This document shows, piece after piece, positions 15,643 to 24,593 of a DNA stretch of 64,000 bases. The notes under the pieces were generated by a model. The model was not told where the DNA came from, did no database searches, and saw only the letters and a list, made by a program, of their open reading frames with translations. The stretch's first letter is position 1. Each line of letters starts with the position of its first letter. A program made the translations under genes and the position numbers. The DNA lies in contig NZ_FNZQ01000002.1 of assembly GCF_900109285.1 (NCBI RefSeq), positions 1 through 64,000 on the forward strand. The letters are read 5' to 3'. This stretch comes from Jannaschia helgolandensis (GTDB lineage: Bacteria; Pseudomonadota; Alphaproteobacteria; Rhodobacterales; Rhodobacteraceae).

Positions 15643-15897
15643 TCAGCCACCGCGTTTCAACCGGGCCGCACGACCGCCTCGCCGCACAGGGGCGGCGGCC
15701 TCGGCACGGGCGGGAAGGGCATCCATGATCGCGCGGCGGGCTTCGGACGTCATGCGGGACCATTCCCCGATTTCGTCCATGGTTCTATGACAGCCCATAC
15801 ATAACCGCGTTTGCGGATGGACCACGCAAAGTTTCACGCAGGGACTTTCGATTTCGGAACGGCTCCAGACGCCATCGGATGTCGGATCATGAGTCAC
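15643..15897 (-). CDS. DUF1289-family small zinc-type protein
   Basis: An 84-residue protein with the DUF1289 core [20 protein letters not shown] (four cysteines) followed by [20 protein letters not shown]. The C-terminus is Arg/Ala-rich. The GTG start (15895-15897) overlaps the ruvX stop by 4 bases, so I place it as the third gene of ccmI-ruvX-DUF1289. The four Cys may bind a metal. The function of DUF1289 proteins is not established. Confidence 0.8.
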   Translation of the reverse strand: MTHDPTSDGVWSRSEIESPCVKLCVVHPQTRLCMGCHRTMDEIGEWSRMTSEARRAIMDALPARAEAAAPVRRGGRAARLKRGG

Positions 15898-16370
15898 AGG
15901 GCGGCTCCGATATGGCGCAGACGGTCCAGCGCGCCTTGCAGGATAAACCCGGCGGCGACGTGATCTATGACCTCTGCGCGACGCTTTCGAGACGTATCCG
16001 CCTCCAGCAGGATGCGTTCGGCAGCCACCGTCGACAGACGTTCGTCCCAGTATCCGATGGGTGTATCGATCCGCCGTGCCATGTTGCGGGCGAAGGCGCG
16101 GGTGGCTTGACCGCGCGGCCCCTCGCTGCCGTCCATGTTCAGTGGCAGGCCAAGGATGATGCCGACGACCGTTCGCGCCGTCAGCAGCGCCTCGATTGCG
16201 ACGGCATCGGCGGTGAACTTGGTGCGGCGGATCGTCTGCAATGGCGTGGACACGCTGCGGAAGGTATCGCTGACGGCCACCCCGACGGTCTTGGTCCCAA
16301 GGTCCAGCCCCATCAGCGCTCCGTGCGGGGGCAGGGCGGCGGCGAACCCTTCGATGGTCTCGTGGATCAA
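15894..16370 (-). CDS. ruvX: RuvX/YqgF Holliday-junction-resolvase-like RNase
   Basis: A 158-residue RNase H-fold protein: [19 protein letters not shown] (first catalytic Asp), [24 protein letters not shown] (catalytic Glu/Asp region) and [16 protein letters not shown] (last Asp). YqgF/RuvX processes the 5' end of 16S rRNA precursors. The start is a TTG at 16370 overlapping the ccmI stop (TTGA). The resulting N-terminus [14 protein letters not shown] is that of Rhodobacteraceae homologues, which decides the start over longer alternatives. Confidence 0.9.
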   Translation of the reverse strand: MIHETIEGFAAALPPHGALMGLDLGTKTVGVAVSDTFRSVSTPLQTIRRTKFTADAVAIEALLTARTVVGIILGLPLNMDGSEGPRGQATRAFARNMARRIDTPIGYWDERLSTVAAERILLEADTSRKRRAEVIDHVAAGFILQGALDRLRHIGAAL

Positions 16371-17569
16371 GGGTTGATCCCGGCACGGTCTGCGGCGCGG
16401 GCCAGCGTGTCCAACGCCCCCCGGTCGGCGGCGAACACGGTCTTTGCCTCGGCATAGACGGTCGCGGCAGCATCGGTGCGTCCCAGCACGCCGTAGGAGG
16501 TGATCAGCCGCGCCCATTCCTCCGCCGTCCCGCCCTCGCTCGCCAACCGTTCGGACAGGCCCTGTACCATGTTGCCGATCATCTCGATCCGATCCTGCGG
16601 GGTCATGTCGCCCGCCGCCTCGATATCATCCACCGACGGTCCGCGCGGCTGCGGCAGCTCATCAAGCGGGGTCGGGTCGCCCGCCAGAACCGAAATTTCT
16701 TCGATCTGGGCATAGATCGGGTCCAGCCAGGGGTCACCCGGTGCGCTTTCGGCAATCAAGCCGCGCCAGATTCCAAAGGCGCGATCCGGGCGACCGCCCT
16801 GCGCATACATCAGCCCCGCATAATATCGCGCTGTGCCGTTTGCCCGGTCGCGGCGCACCGCCTCGGACAGCGCGGTCTCGGCCTGGGGCGAGACATAGCC
16901 GCCCGCTGCCAGAATCATCAGCTCGGCCAGCAGGGCGAATTCCTCGGCCCCGGCCTCCTCGCCCAGAATGGCGATTACCCGGTCCTGCGATTGCCAGGCC
17001 GCCTCCAGATCGCCAAGTCCCGCTTGTGTCTGCACCGCCAGCCGCCAGCCCCGCAGGTCGTCGGGACGGGCCGCCAAAACCTGCTTCAACTCCTCGGCCA
17101 GACGGGTCACGTCGGCGCGGCTGTCGTCGATCTCGTCGGGCACGGCAGCCTCGGCACGGGTCTGGTCGGGGCGCGCGGCACGCGCCTCCTCGATCCGCAG
17201 AATGCGCCCTTGCAGGGGGTAATCCGGCTTGCCCGGTGTGCCGATCCAGAAATAGATGCCCAGCGATACGGCGATCACCGGCACCCCGATCAGGCCCAGT
17301 CCCAGCCAGGAATTGCCGCTCCCGCGCACGCCGTCGTCGCGGACCCGGTCGGCGGCCAGAAGACGGCGCGCCACTTCGGTGCGGGCGGCCTCGGCCTCCT
17401 CCGGGTCCAGGGTTCCGCGCGCCGCGTCCCGCTCCAGCTCGCGGAGCTGATCGCGGTAGACATCCACGTCAGGACGAACGCCCGGTCCGGCACCGCCGCG
17501 CAGCGCAGCCGCCATCACAAGAATACAAGCCGCAAGAAGCAGCGCCACGACAATCCAGAACATCAGCAA
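16367..17569 (-). CDS. ccmI: Cytochrome c biogenesis protein CcmI
   Basis: A 400-residue protein with an N-terminal membrane span ([20 protein letters not shown]), a coiled coil with the family signature [20 protein letters not shown], a second span (~residues 92-110, [20 protein letters not shown]), and a C-terminal TPR-like periplasmic domain (residues ~150-400). CcmI (CycH) holds apocytochrome c and passes it to the CcmFH haem lyase. No other ccm gene is near, as is common in this family. It heads an operon with ruvX and the DUF1289 gene. Confidence 0.88.
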   Translation of the reverse strand: MLMFWIVVALLLAACILVMAAALRGGAGPGVRPDVDVYRDQLRELERDAARGTLDPEEAEAARTEVARRLLAADRVRDDGVRGSGNSWLGLGLIGVPVIAVSLGIYFWIGTPGKPDYPLQGRILRIEEARAARPDQTRAEAAVPDEIDDSRADVTRLAEELKQVLAARPDDLRGWRLAVQTQAGLGDLEAAWQSQDRVIAILGEEAGAEEFALLAELMILAAGGYVSPQAETALSEAVRRDRANGTARYYAGLMYAQGGRPDRAFGIWRGLIAESAPGDPWLDPIYAQIEEISVLAGDPTPLDELPQPRGPSVDDIEAAGDMTPQDRIEMIGNMVQGLSERLASEGGTAEEWARLITSYGVLGRTDAAATVYAEAKTVFAADRGALDTLARAADRAGINP

Positions 17570-17780
17570 TCCACCCGGTCTATCATTTCGCTCCTCTAAC
17601 GGTCTTGGAGCGGCGACAGAAGCCCCCCTTGCGGCTTCGTGATCGGACGGTCTAGGCCATGCGAAACGGCCTCGGAAAGGGACCGATGTCGCGGATGTTC
17701 ACAAACATGCCGCTGTGCCCATATTGCCTGCGCCAAGATCGGGGCAAACCGGGCCAACGTATCGAGGGGAGCCTTTGCGC

Positions 17781-19025
17781 ATGCGACGTTTTTCCGCCTT
17801 TGCCATCGCCCGCGAAGCCCTCCGCAACCACGAGGGCTGGGGCCGTACCTGGGCCAGGCGACCGCCGGGCAAACGCTATGACGTCATTATCGTCGGTGCG
17901 GGCGGGCACGGGCTGGCCACGGCGTACTATCTTGGCAAGAACCATGGCATCACCAATGTCGCGATCCTTGAAAAGGGCTGGCTGGGCGGCGGTAACACCG
18001 GGCGCAACACGACAATCATCCGCTCGAACTACCTTCAGGATCCGTCGGCGGCGATCTACGAAAAGGCGCGCTCGCTCTATGAGGGCCTGTCACAGGAACT
18101 GAACTACAACATCATGTTCTCGCCGCGCGGCGTCATCATGCTGGCCCAGACCCATCACGAGGTGCGGGGCTATAAGCGCACGGCCCATGCCAATTCGCTG
18201 CAAGGCGTGACCACCGAATGGATTGGACCGCAGCGCGTCAAACAGCTCTGCCCGATCATGAACATCGAAGGGCCGCGCTACCCCGTCCTTGGCGGTTTGT
18301 GGCAGGCCCGTGGCGGCACCGCACGCCACGACGCGGTGGCCTGGGGCTACGCCCGCGCCTGCACCGACATGGGCATGGACATCATTCAGAAATGCGAAGT
18401 CACCGGCATCGCGCAATCGGGCGGCAAGGTTACAGGTGTGCAGACGACGCAAGGCGATATCGCCTGTGGCAAGCTGGGCCTGGTGACGGCAGGTCATTCC
18501 GGCGTTCTGGCGCAGATGGCCGGGTTCCGCCTGCCGCTGGAGTCGGTCGCGCTGCAGGCCCTGGTGTCCGAGCCGATCAAGCCCTGCATGGATGTCGTCG
18601 TCATGGCCAACACCGTCCACGGCTACATGAGCCAGTCCGACAAGGGTGAAATGGTGATCGGCGGCGGAACCGACGGTTATAACAACTATACCCAACGCGG
18701 CAGCTTCCAGCATATCGAGGAGACGTTGCGCGCCCTGGTCGAAACCTTCCCGATGATATCGCGTCTGAAAATGCTGCGCCAATGGGGGGGAATCGTTGAT
18801 GTGACGGGTGACCGCTCCCCGATCCTGTCGAAAACTCCGGTGGACGGTCTCTTTGTCAACTGCGGCTGGGGCACGGGCGGCTTCAAGGCGATCCCCGGAT
18901 CGGGCTGGGGCATGGCCGAGTTGATGGCGAAGGGTCATTCCCCTCTGACAGCCGCCTTCGGCATGGAGCGATTCCGCGAGGGTCGGTTCATCGACGAATC
19001 TGTCGCCGCCGGGGTGGCGCACTGA
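17781..19025 (+). CDS. soxB: Sarcosine oxidase subunit beta
   Basis: A 414-residue FAD-dependent oxidase. The dinucleotide fold YDVIIVGAGGHGLATAYYL lies at 33-51, with RNTTIIRSNYLQ after it. H183 in ARHDAVAWGYARA stands where family members attach FMN covalently. The C-terminal GGIVDVTGDRSPILSKTP and NCGWGTGGFKAIPGSG are typical. The heterotetrameric enzyme (beta, delta, alpha, gamma) oxidises sarcosine to glycine plus hydrogen peroxide and passes the methyl group to tetrahydrofolate, in glycine-betaine/creatine catabolism. ATG 17781 (MRRFSAFAIAREAL) follows GGGGAG and matches homologues. It is the first gene of the sox operon. Confidence 0.92.
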   Translation: MRRFSAFAIAREALRNHEGWGRTWARRPPGKRYDVIIVGAGGHGLATAYYLGKNHGITNVAILEKGWLGGGNTGRNTTIIRSNYLQDPSAAIYEKARSLYEGLSQELNYNIMFSPRGVIMLAQTHHEVRGYKRTAHANSLQGVTTEWIGPQRVKQLCPIMNIEGPRYPVLGGLWQARGGTARHDAVAWGYARACTDMGMDIIQKCEVTGIAQSGGKVTGVQTTQGDIACGKLGLVTAGHSGVLAQMAGFRLPLESVALQALVSEPIKPCMDVVVMANTVHGYMSQSDKGEMVIGGGTDGYNNYTQRGSFQHIEETLRALVETFPMISRLKMLRQWGGIVDVTGDRSPILSKTPVDGLFVNCGWGTGGFKAIPGSGWGMAELMAKGHSPLTAAFGMERFREGRFIDESVAAGVAH

Positions 19026-19155
19026 TGGCCGGTTCCTTGTGCGCCGTGCGCAATACTTCACGACACTTTGAAACACTGTGTCGCAGGACTAGGCGAAACC
19101 TATGGCAGACTCTATGTGTTAAGGATTACCTGTTTTCTTACTTAGGCCAACTGCC

Positions 19156-19323
19156 ATGGCTCGCATTTTACCCAGACGCCTTCCGCGCGGTATCAACTTC
19201 CTTCTCGGCGGTATTGTCGTCGCCGTTGGTTTCATCATGTTCGCGCTTCTGGGCGGATCGTTCGACCTTGGAGTCGGCGGTGCGCCTGAAGTTCGGATCG
19301 AAGCCAGCTCCGCGACGCAATAA
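19156..19323 (+). CDS. Small single-span membrane protein between soxB and soxD
   Basis: An open frame of 55 codons from ATG 19156 to TAA 19321-19323. The product has a basic start (ARILPRRLPRG), one long hydrophobic span (INFLLGGIVVAVGFIMFALL, residues 13-32) and a short tail. SoxB and soxD are normally adjacent; here a 343-base gap holds this frame. The span and charge distribution look like a real inner-membrane mini-protein, but the Shine-Dalgarno is weak and I recognise no family. Confidence 0.5.
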   Translation: MARILPRRLPRGINFLLGGIVVAVGFIMFALLGGSFDLGVGGAPEVRIEASSATQ

Positions 19324-19368
19324 CAGCCTGACACCGGGCACCTCCGCCCATTTTGACGGAAGTGTGCG

Positions 19369-19677
19369 ATGCTGCTGCTGACCTGTCCGAACTGTGGCCT
19401 GTCGGTCGAAGAAACAGAGCTTGCGCCCGGTGGACAGGCGCATCTGAAACGCTTCGGGCCTGAATCTACCGACGAGCAATTCGAAGAGTACATGTTTCTG
19501 CGGGACAACGCTAAAGGTGTGCACTTCGAGCGCTGGCGCCACGCCTATGGCTGCGGCAAATGGTTCTTCGCCGCGCGCGATACTTCCAGTTTGCAGGTCT
19601 ACGGCACCTATTGTGCACAGACGACCGAACCACCTGCCGACATCCTTGCCCTCATCGCCAAAGGACGCAGCGCATGA
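19369..19677 (+). CDS. soxD: Sarcosine oxidase subunit delta
   Basis: A 102-residue zinc-binding subunit. It starts LLLTCPNCGLSVEETEL (C6, C9) and carries FERWRHAYGCGKWFFAARDT, which supplies His and Cys zinc ligands, then the closing segment LQVYGTYCAQTT. It bridges alpha and beta subunits. The stop overlaps the soxA ATG by 4 bases. Confidence 0.92.
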   Translation: MLLLTCPNCGLSVEETELAPGGQAHLKRFGPESTDEQFEEYMFLRDNAKGVHFERWRHAYGCGKWFFAARDTSSLQVYGTYCAQTTEPPADILALIAKGRSA

Positions 19678-22649
19678 GCCGCCGCCTCAGGACCGGCGGC
19701 CGTCTGATCGACCGCAGCAAACCGATCGAGTTCACTTTCGACGGGCGAATCCTGCGTGGCTATATCGGCGATACGCTGGCCTCCGCCCTTCTGGCGGATG
19801 GCCAGATTGTGATGGGCCGCAGCTTCAAATATCACCGACCCCGGTCCGTCGTCGGCTCAGGCCCCGAAGAACCCAATGCCTTGATGCAGATCGGCGAGGG
19901 GGCGCATTTCGAGCCGAACCAGCGCGCCACGATGCAACCGCTTTATGACGGTCTGGTTGCACACAGCCAGAATGCCTGGCCGTCGCTGGCCTTCGATGTC
20001 GGACGGATCAACGACTTCGGGTCGCGTTTCCTGCCCGCCGGATTCTACTACAAGACGTTCATCCATCCGCGCGCCTTCTGGAAACATGTATTCGAGCCGG
20101 TAATCCGCCGCGCCGCCGGTCTGGGGGCCGCCCCGACCGAGGCAGACGGCGATCGCTACGAACATCAGTATGCCTTCTGCGACACCCTGATTGTCGGCGG
20201 CGGCATCGCGGGCCTGACGGCAGCCCTTGGATCCGCGAAGACGGGTGAGCGCGTCATCCTGGTCGAGCAGGGCGCGACCTGGGGCGGTCGCGCCGTGGTG
20301 GACGGAGCGACCATCGACGGGAAGACCGCAGCGGATTGGGTAAAGAACGCAATCGAAGAACTTGAAAAAAAAGATAATGTGACGATGATAAATCGTTGCG
20401 AAGGATCGGGCGTCTACGACCACGGATACGTCCTGTGCACGGAAAATCTAACCGGTCATCTGGCCGCTAAGACCGGTCCGCGTGAGCGGCTTTGGCGCAT
20501 ACGGGTCGGGCGTGTGATCACGGCAACGGGGGCCATCGAGCGCCCGCTCAGCTTCGCGGGCAACGATGTGCCCGGTGTCATGCTTGCATCGGCCCTGCGC
20601 GATTATGTCGTCAATCATGGCGTCTCGATGGGCGAGCGCACGGTCGTCGTGACCAACAACGATGATGCCTATCGCACAGCCAAGGTGTTGATCGAGGCGG
20701 GCCTCAGGGTACCGGCAATCATCGACACGCGCCAAGCTGTCGATAGTACAATGGTAAAAGAAATCAAAGCGCTCGGGGTCAGTGTTCACACGGGTCGCGC
20801 CATTGCCAAGGTGCATGGAAATGCCAAGGTTACGGCTGTGTCCATCTGTCTGCAATCCGGTGACGGCACCGTCCTGCAGGAAATTCGCTGCGATGCCGTG
20901 GCTATGTCCGGAGGTTGGTCGCCGGTCGTCCACCTCTGGTCGCACTGCGGGGGCAAGCTCTGGTGGGATGAGGAACGCGCCATGTTCCGCCCCGATCCCG
21001 ATCAGCCGCCGAGGGGGGCAGACGGCAAGGGGTTTGTGATCACTGCCGGAATGGCATCGGGTGCGCTGACCACCGCCGAGGTGTTGGACGATGCCGCCGA
21101 AGCCGCCGGAATCGACGCCCCACCTTGCGAAAGCTCGCCCGAGGCGCCGATCCTGCCGGTCTGGATGATGCCCGAAGGCGCGGATCATGCGCTGCGGTCG
21201 AAGATGTGGCTCGACTATCAGAACGATGTGAAAGTCTCCGACGTCCGCCTCGCCGCGCAGGAAGGGTTCGAGTCGGTCGAACATGCAAAACGCTATACCA
21301 CGCTGGGCATGGCGACGGACCAAGGAAAATTAAGTAACATCAACGGGCTGGCTATCCTTGCTGAAAGGCTGGATGCAACTATTCCGCAGGTTGGAACCAC
21401 GACGTTTCGTCCGCCTTATACGCCGACGACAATCGGGACTCTGGCAGGCGAAGCACGCGGGGCTATTTTCCAACCGTTGCGCCGCACACCGATCCACGAT
21501 TGGAACGAGGCCCACGGTGCGTTTTGGGAACCCGTCGGCCAATGGCGTCGCGCATATTGCTTTCCGCAGGGCAGTGAAACCCATGCGGAAGCCGTCTCGC
21601 GCGAGGTGAAGAATACCCGGCAAAGCCTTGGAATGCTTGACGCTTCAACTTTGGGTAAGCTCATCGTTCGCGGGCCGGATGCCGGGCGGCTGATGGATAT
21701 GCTCTATACCAACATGATGTCCACGCTGAAGCCGGGACGATGCCGCTATGGTCTGATGTGCGACGAGAACGGTTTCCTGATCGACGATGGCGTCGTGGCG
21801 CGGATCGACGATCAGACATGGCTTTGCCACACCACGACCGGCGGAGCGGATCGCATCCATGGGTGGATCGAAGATTGGCTGCAATGCGAATGGTGGGACT
21901 GGAAGGTTCATGTCGTCAATGTCACCGAACAATTCGCGCAGATCGCCGTCGTCGGGCCGAATGCGCGCAAGGTGCTGGAAAAGCTGGGCGGTATGGACGT
22001 GTCTGCCGAGGCATTGCCTTTCATGGCCTGGACCGACGGGCGTTTGGGCGACTTTGCTGTCCGCGTTTTCCGCATCAGCTTTTCGGGCGAACTGTCCTAT
22101 GAAATCGCCGTGCCCGCGTCGCAGGGTCTGGCCCTCTGGACGGCTTTGATGGAGGCCGGGGCCGAATTCGGCGCGACTCCCTATGGCACTGAAGCGTTGC
22201 ATATCATGCGGGCCGAAAAGGGATTCATCATGATCGGGGATGAGACTGACGGCACAGTCATTCCGCAGGATCTGGGGCTGGACTGGGCGATTTCGAAGAA
22301 GAAGGACGATTATCTGGGCAAGCGCGGTCAGGCACGGTCCGAGTTTCAGAAACCGGACCGATGGAAACTGGTCGGACTGGAAACGCTGGACGGTTCGGCG
22401 TTGGAAGACGGGGCCTATGCGGTAGGCGAAGGCGTTAACGACAACGGGCAGGCGATCGTGCAGGGACGCGTCACCTCGACCTATATGTCGCCGACGCTGG
22501 ACAGGGGTATCGCGATGGGTCTCGTCGAACGCGGCCCGGACCGAATGGGCGAGGTGATCCGCTTTACCCGTATCGGCCAGTCGCCGGTCGAAGCCAGGAT
22601 CGTCGATCCTGTCTTCTTTGATCGGGAGGGAGAGAAATCAAATGTCTGA
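19674..22649 (+). CDS. soxA: Sarcosine oxidase subunit alpha
   Basis: A 991-residue subunit in the usual three parts. The N-terminal ferredoxin-like fold has FTFDGRILRGYIGDTLASAL and GRSFKYHRPRS. The NAD-binding oxidoreductase domain has the nucleotide fold TLIVGGGIAGLTAAL (residues ~170-184) and a second fold at TVVVTNNDDAY. The C-terminal aminomethyltransferase (GcvT-like) domain, which binds tetrahydrofolate, covers about the last 380 residues (for example FSGELSYEIAVP, GTEALHIMRAEKGF). ATG 19674 is fixed by overlap with the soxD stop and by homologue N-termini (SRRLRTGGRLIDRS). Confidence 0.93.
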   Translation: MSRRLRTGGRLIDRSKPIEFTFDGRILRGYIGDTLASALLADGQIVMGRSFKYHRPRSVVGSGPEEPNALMQIGEGAHFEPNQRATMQPLYDGLVAHSQNAWPSLAFDVGRINDFGSRFLPAGFYYKTFIHPRAFWKHVFEPVIRRAAGLGAAPTEADGDRYEHQYAFCDTLIVGGGIAGLTAALGSAKTGERVILVEQGATWGGRAVVDGATIDGKTAADWVKNAIEELEKKDNVTMINRCEGSGVYDHGYVLCTENLTGHLAAKTGPRERLWRIRVGRVITATGAIERPLSFAGNDVPGVMLASALRDYVVNHGVSMGERTVVVTNNDDAYRTAKVLIEAGLRVPAIIDTRQAVDSTMVKEIKALGVSVHTGRAIAKVHGNAKVTAVSICLQSGDGTVLQEIRCDAVAMSGGWSPVVHLWSHCGGKLWWDEERAMFRPDPDQPPRGADGKGFVITAGMASGALTTAEVLDDAAEAAGIDAPPCESSPEAPILPVWMMPEGADHALRSKMWLDYQNDVKVSDVRLAAQEGFESVEHAKRYTTLGMATDQGKLSNINGLAILAERLDATIPQVGTTTFRPPYTPTTIGTLAGEARGAIFQPLRRTPIHDWNEAHGAFWEPVGQWRRAYCFPQGSETHAEAVSREVKNTRQSLGMLDASTLGKLIVRGPDAGRLMDMLYTNMMSTLKPGRCRYGLMCDENGFLIDDGVVARIDDQTWLCHTTTGGADRIHGWIEDWLQCEWWDWKVHVVNVTEQFAQIAVVGPNARKVLEKLGGMDVSAEALPFMAWTDGRLGDFAVRVFRISFSGELSYEIAVPASQGLALWTALMEAGAEFGATPYGTEALHIMRAEKGFIMIGDETDGTVIPQDLGLDWAISKKKDDYLGKRGQARSEFQKPDRWKLVGLETLDGSALEDGAYAVGEGVNDNGQAIVQGRVTSTYMSPTLDRGIAMGLVERGPDRMGEVIRFTRIGQSPVEARIVDPVFFDREGEKSNV

Positions 22650-22654
22650 CATTT
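22640..22654. promoter_or_regulatory. ATGTCWGACAT palindrome, copy 1 (soxG start)
   Basis: AAATGTCTGACATTT is a perfect 15-base inverted repeat around the soxG start codon. It shares its 11-base core with the copies at 23805, 55990 and 56023. Because it overlaps coding sequence it may be partly chance here. Confidence 0.35.
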
Positions 22655-23139
22655 CGATTACCGTGCGCCCGCCGGTCGGCATGATCACCCTTCGCGGCGA
22701 CATGACAGCACTTGGCAAGGCCACGAAGAAAGTAGCGGCCTGCGCTTTGCCGCCGATGCGGATGTCGACGGCGTCCGACACCGGACGCCTGATGTGGATG
22801 TCGCCGGATGAACTGATGCTGGTATGTGATCACAGCGATGCGGATCGCCTGGTCGCCGATATGACACAGGTGCTCGGCACGGCGTTCACCACCGTCATCA
22901 ACGTGAGCGACGCACGGCAGATTTTTGATATTAAAGGAATAGATACCGAAAATCTTCTGTCAAAACTGATGCCCGTCAATTTCGACACTTTTGCTGAAAC
23001 CGAGGTGCGCCGCACCCGAATGGCGCAAATTCCCGCCGCGATCTGGCGCGAGGGCGACCGCTGGCGGGTCATGTGCTTCCGCTCCGTCGCCCTCTATGCC
23101 GAGGATGTGCTGCGCAACGCGATGCCTGTCGGGGCTTGA
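22642..23139 (+). CDS. soxG: Sarcosine oxidase subunit gamma
   Basis: A 165-residue protein starting at ATG 22642, 8 bases before the soxA stop, behind GGGAGGGAGAG. The segments LMWMSPDELMLV and ETEVRRTRMAQIPAAIWRE match SoxG, which is related to the GcvT C-terminal fold and completes the enzyme. The start codon lies inside the palindrome AAATGTCTGACATTT (22640-22654). Confidence 0.9.
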   Translation: MSDISITVRPPVGMITLRGDMTALGKATKKVAACALPPMRMSTASDTGRLMWMSPDELMLVCDHSDADRLVADMTQVLGTAFTTVINVSDARQIFDIKGIDTENLLSKLMPVNFDTFAETEVRRTRMAQIPAAIWREGDRWRVMCFRSVALYAEDVLRNAMPVGA

Positions 23140-23193
23140 CCCGGACAGGTTCAGACCGACATGTCCCTAAGTGAACCCAACAGGAGAGATATC

Positions 23194-23793
23194 ATGGCCT
23201 TTGAGCTTCCCGACCTTCCCTATGCCCACGACGCCCTGGCCTCCAAGGGGATGTCGAAAGAGACTTTGGAATATCACCACGACCTGCACCACAAGGCCTA
23301 TGTCGACAACGGCAACAAGCTGATTGCCGGGACCGAGTGGGAGGGGAAGTCCCTTGAGGATATCATCACCGGCACCTATCAGTCCGGGTCAGTTGCCCAG
23401 AGCGGTATATTCAACAACATCAGCCAATTGTGGAACCATAACCAGTTTTGGGAAATGATGGGACCGGGCGACAGCAAGATACCGGGCGAAGTCGAAAAGG
23501 CGCTGACTGACAGCTTTGGATCGGTCGACGATTTCCATTCGGAGTTCGCCGCCGCCGGTGCCGGGCAGTTTGGCTCGGGCTGGGCCTGGCTGGTCAAGGA
23601 CAAGGACGGCGGCCTGAAAGTCACCAAGACCGAGAATGGCGTGAACCCCGTTTGTTTCGGTCAGACCGCGCTTCTGGGCTGCGATGTCTGGGAACATTCC
23701 TACTACATCGATTACCGCAACAAGCGGCCCGCTTATCTGGACAACTTCCTGAAAAACCTTGTGAATTGGGAAAACGTCGCTTCGCGTATGTGA
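23194..23793 (+). CDS. sodB: Fe/Mn superoxide dismutase
   Basis: A 199-residue cytoplasmic SOD: FELPDLPYAHDAL start, YHHDLHHKAYVDN (first metal His), SQLWNHNQFWEMM (second His), and LGCDVWEHSYYIDYRNKRP (Asp and His ligands). The residues around GAGQFGSGWAWL fit the iron-type group. It removes superoxide; placement after the peroxide-producing sarcosine oxidase is suggestive but may be chance. ATG 23194 follows CAGGAGAG; an upstream ATG at 23161 is unlikely. A clear terminator follows. Confidence 0.93.
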   Translation: MAFELPDLPYAHDALASKGMSKETLEYHHDLHHKAYVDNGNKLIAGTEWEGKSLEDIITGTYQSGSVAQSGIFNNISQLWNHNQFWEMMGPGDSKIPGEVEKALTDSFGSVDDFHSEFAAAGAGQFGSGWAWLVKDKDGGLKVTKTENGVNPVCFGQTALLGCDVWEHSYYIDYRNKRPAYLDNFLKNLVNWENVASRM

Positions 23794-23804
23794 AGCCCCA
23801 TCAA

Positions 23805-23815
23805 ATGTCAGACAT
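23805..23815. promoter_or_regulatory. ATGTCWGACAT palindrome, copy 2 (after sodB)
   Basis: ATGTCAGACAT, flanked CAA/ATG, lies 12 bases after the sodB stop and just before its terminator. Same core as at 55990 and 56023. The location is not promoter-like for any visible gene, unless it acts on the 23908 gene about 100 bases downstream. Confidence 0.4.
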
Positions 23816-23818
23816 ATG

Positions 23819-23844
23819 AAAAGGGGCCAACAGGCCCCTTTTTT
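23819..23844 (+). terminator. Rho-independent terminator of sodB
   Basis: AAAAGGGGCC (23819-23828), 4-base loop, GGCCCCTTTT (23833-23842), then more T. A textbook GC-rich stem with a T-tract. Confidence 0.92.
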
Positions 23845-23907
23845 CACACCTGGAACCGGCCTACGTGATGGAACGTTGATTAGCGAACTTGCAACGGAGG
23901 ACCAACC

Positions 23908-24123
23908 ATGGCCGAGCGACATCGCTCCAGCGACGGAACCCGCGAGACGGATCAATTCATCAAGGACATGCCCGACACGCCAAGCCAGCAAGGTCGCACG
24001 GGTGGGGAACTTGCTCGTGATATTGGCACCGAAGACGCGCTCAAGCGGTCAACCAGACAAGGTGTGTCCGGTGTGACGCGCGTTACGAAGTCCAAAGAAG
24101 ATCAAGATTTGGAGGACAAATGA
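23908..24123 (+). CDS. Small hydrophilic protein upstream of the host-attachment gene
   Basis: A 71-residue, highly charged protein (MAERHRSSDGTRETDQFIKD and further). It has a strong ACGGAGGA ribosome-binding site before ATG 23908 and overlaps the next gene by 4 bases (ATGA). The segment GGELARDIGTEDALKRS recalls small unnamed proteins of alphaproteobacteria that may be stress-related. No catalytic motif is visible; function unknown. RBS and coupling make it a real gene. Confidence 0.7.
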   Translation: MAERHRSSDGTRETDQFIKDMPDTPSQQGRTGGELARDIGTEDALKRSTRQGVSGVTRVTKSKEDQDLEDK

Positions 24124-24590
24124 TGCCCAGTCTGAAAAACGGCACGATGGTCGTTGTCGCCGACAGTGAAAAGGTCCTGTTCCTCGTGAACCTGACGGAC
24201 GCCGAGGATCCGAACCTTGAAGTCGTACGCAAGGACGAGGAAGACAATCCGCCCGATCGCGAGCAGACCGAGAACCGTCGCGGCCGGGTGCAGGAAAGCG
24301 CCGGATCCGGAGTATCCGCATACGAAGAAACGGATTTTCATGAGCTGCAAAAGGAGCGGTTTGCGAGCGATCTGGCCGAGAAGCTTTACATGATGGCCCA
24401 CAAGGGTCGGTTCACATCGCTGGTGATCGTCGCGTCGCCGCAGGTGCTGGGCGTCTTGCGCGCCGAGATGCACAAGGAAGTCGCCGACAAGGTGGTCGCC
24501 GAAATTCCCAAGACGTTGACCAATCACCCGCTGAACGAAATCGAGAAGCTGGTGAAACACGATTTGGCCGAAATGAATTCTGCCGCCTGA
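24120..24590 (+). CDS. Host-attachment-family protein (AtsA/ChaT-like)
   Basis: A 156-residue protein. It begins LKNGTMVVVADSEKVLFLVN, has a charged middle (DREQTENRRGRVQES), and then FASDLAEKLYMMAHKGRFTSLVIVASPQVLGVLR with a C-terminal KTLTNHPLNEIEKLV. This is the pattern of the family annotated as required for attachment to host cells (PF10116), common in Rhizobiales and Rhodobacteraceae. The fold resembles the eRF1/pelota-type domain; the biochemical role is unsettled. Coupled to the small gene before it. It converges with the LOG gene, 3 bases apart. Confidence 0.75.
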   Translation: MMPSLKNGTMVVVADSEKVLFLVNLTDAEDPNLEVVRKDEEDNPPDREQTENRRGRVQESAGSGVSAYEETDFHELQKERFASDLAEKLYMMAHKGRFTSLVIVASPQVLGVLRAEMHKEVADKVVAEIPKTLTNHPLNEIEKLVKHDLAEMNSAA

Positions 24591-24593
24591 CAG

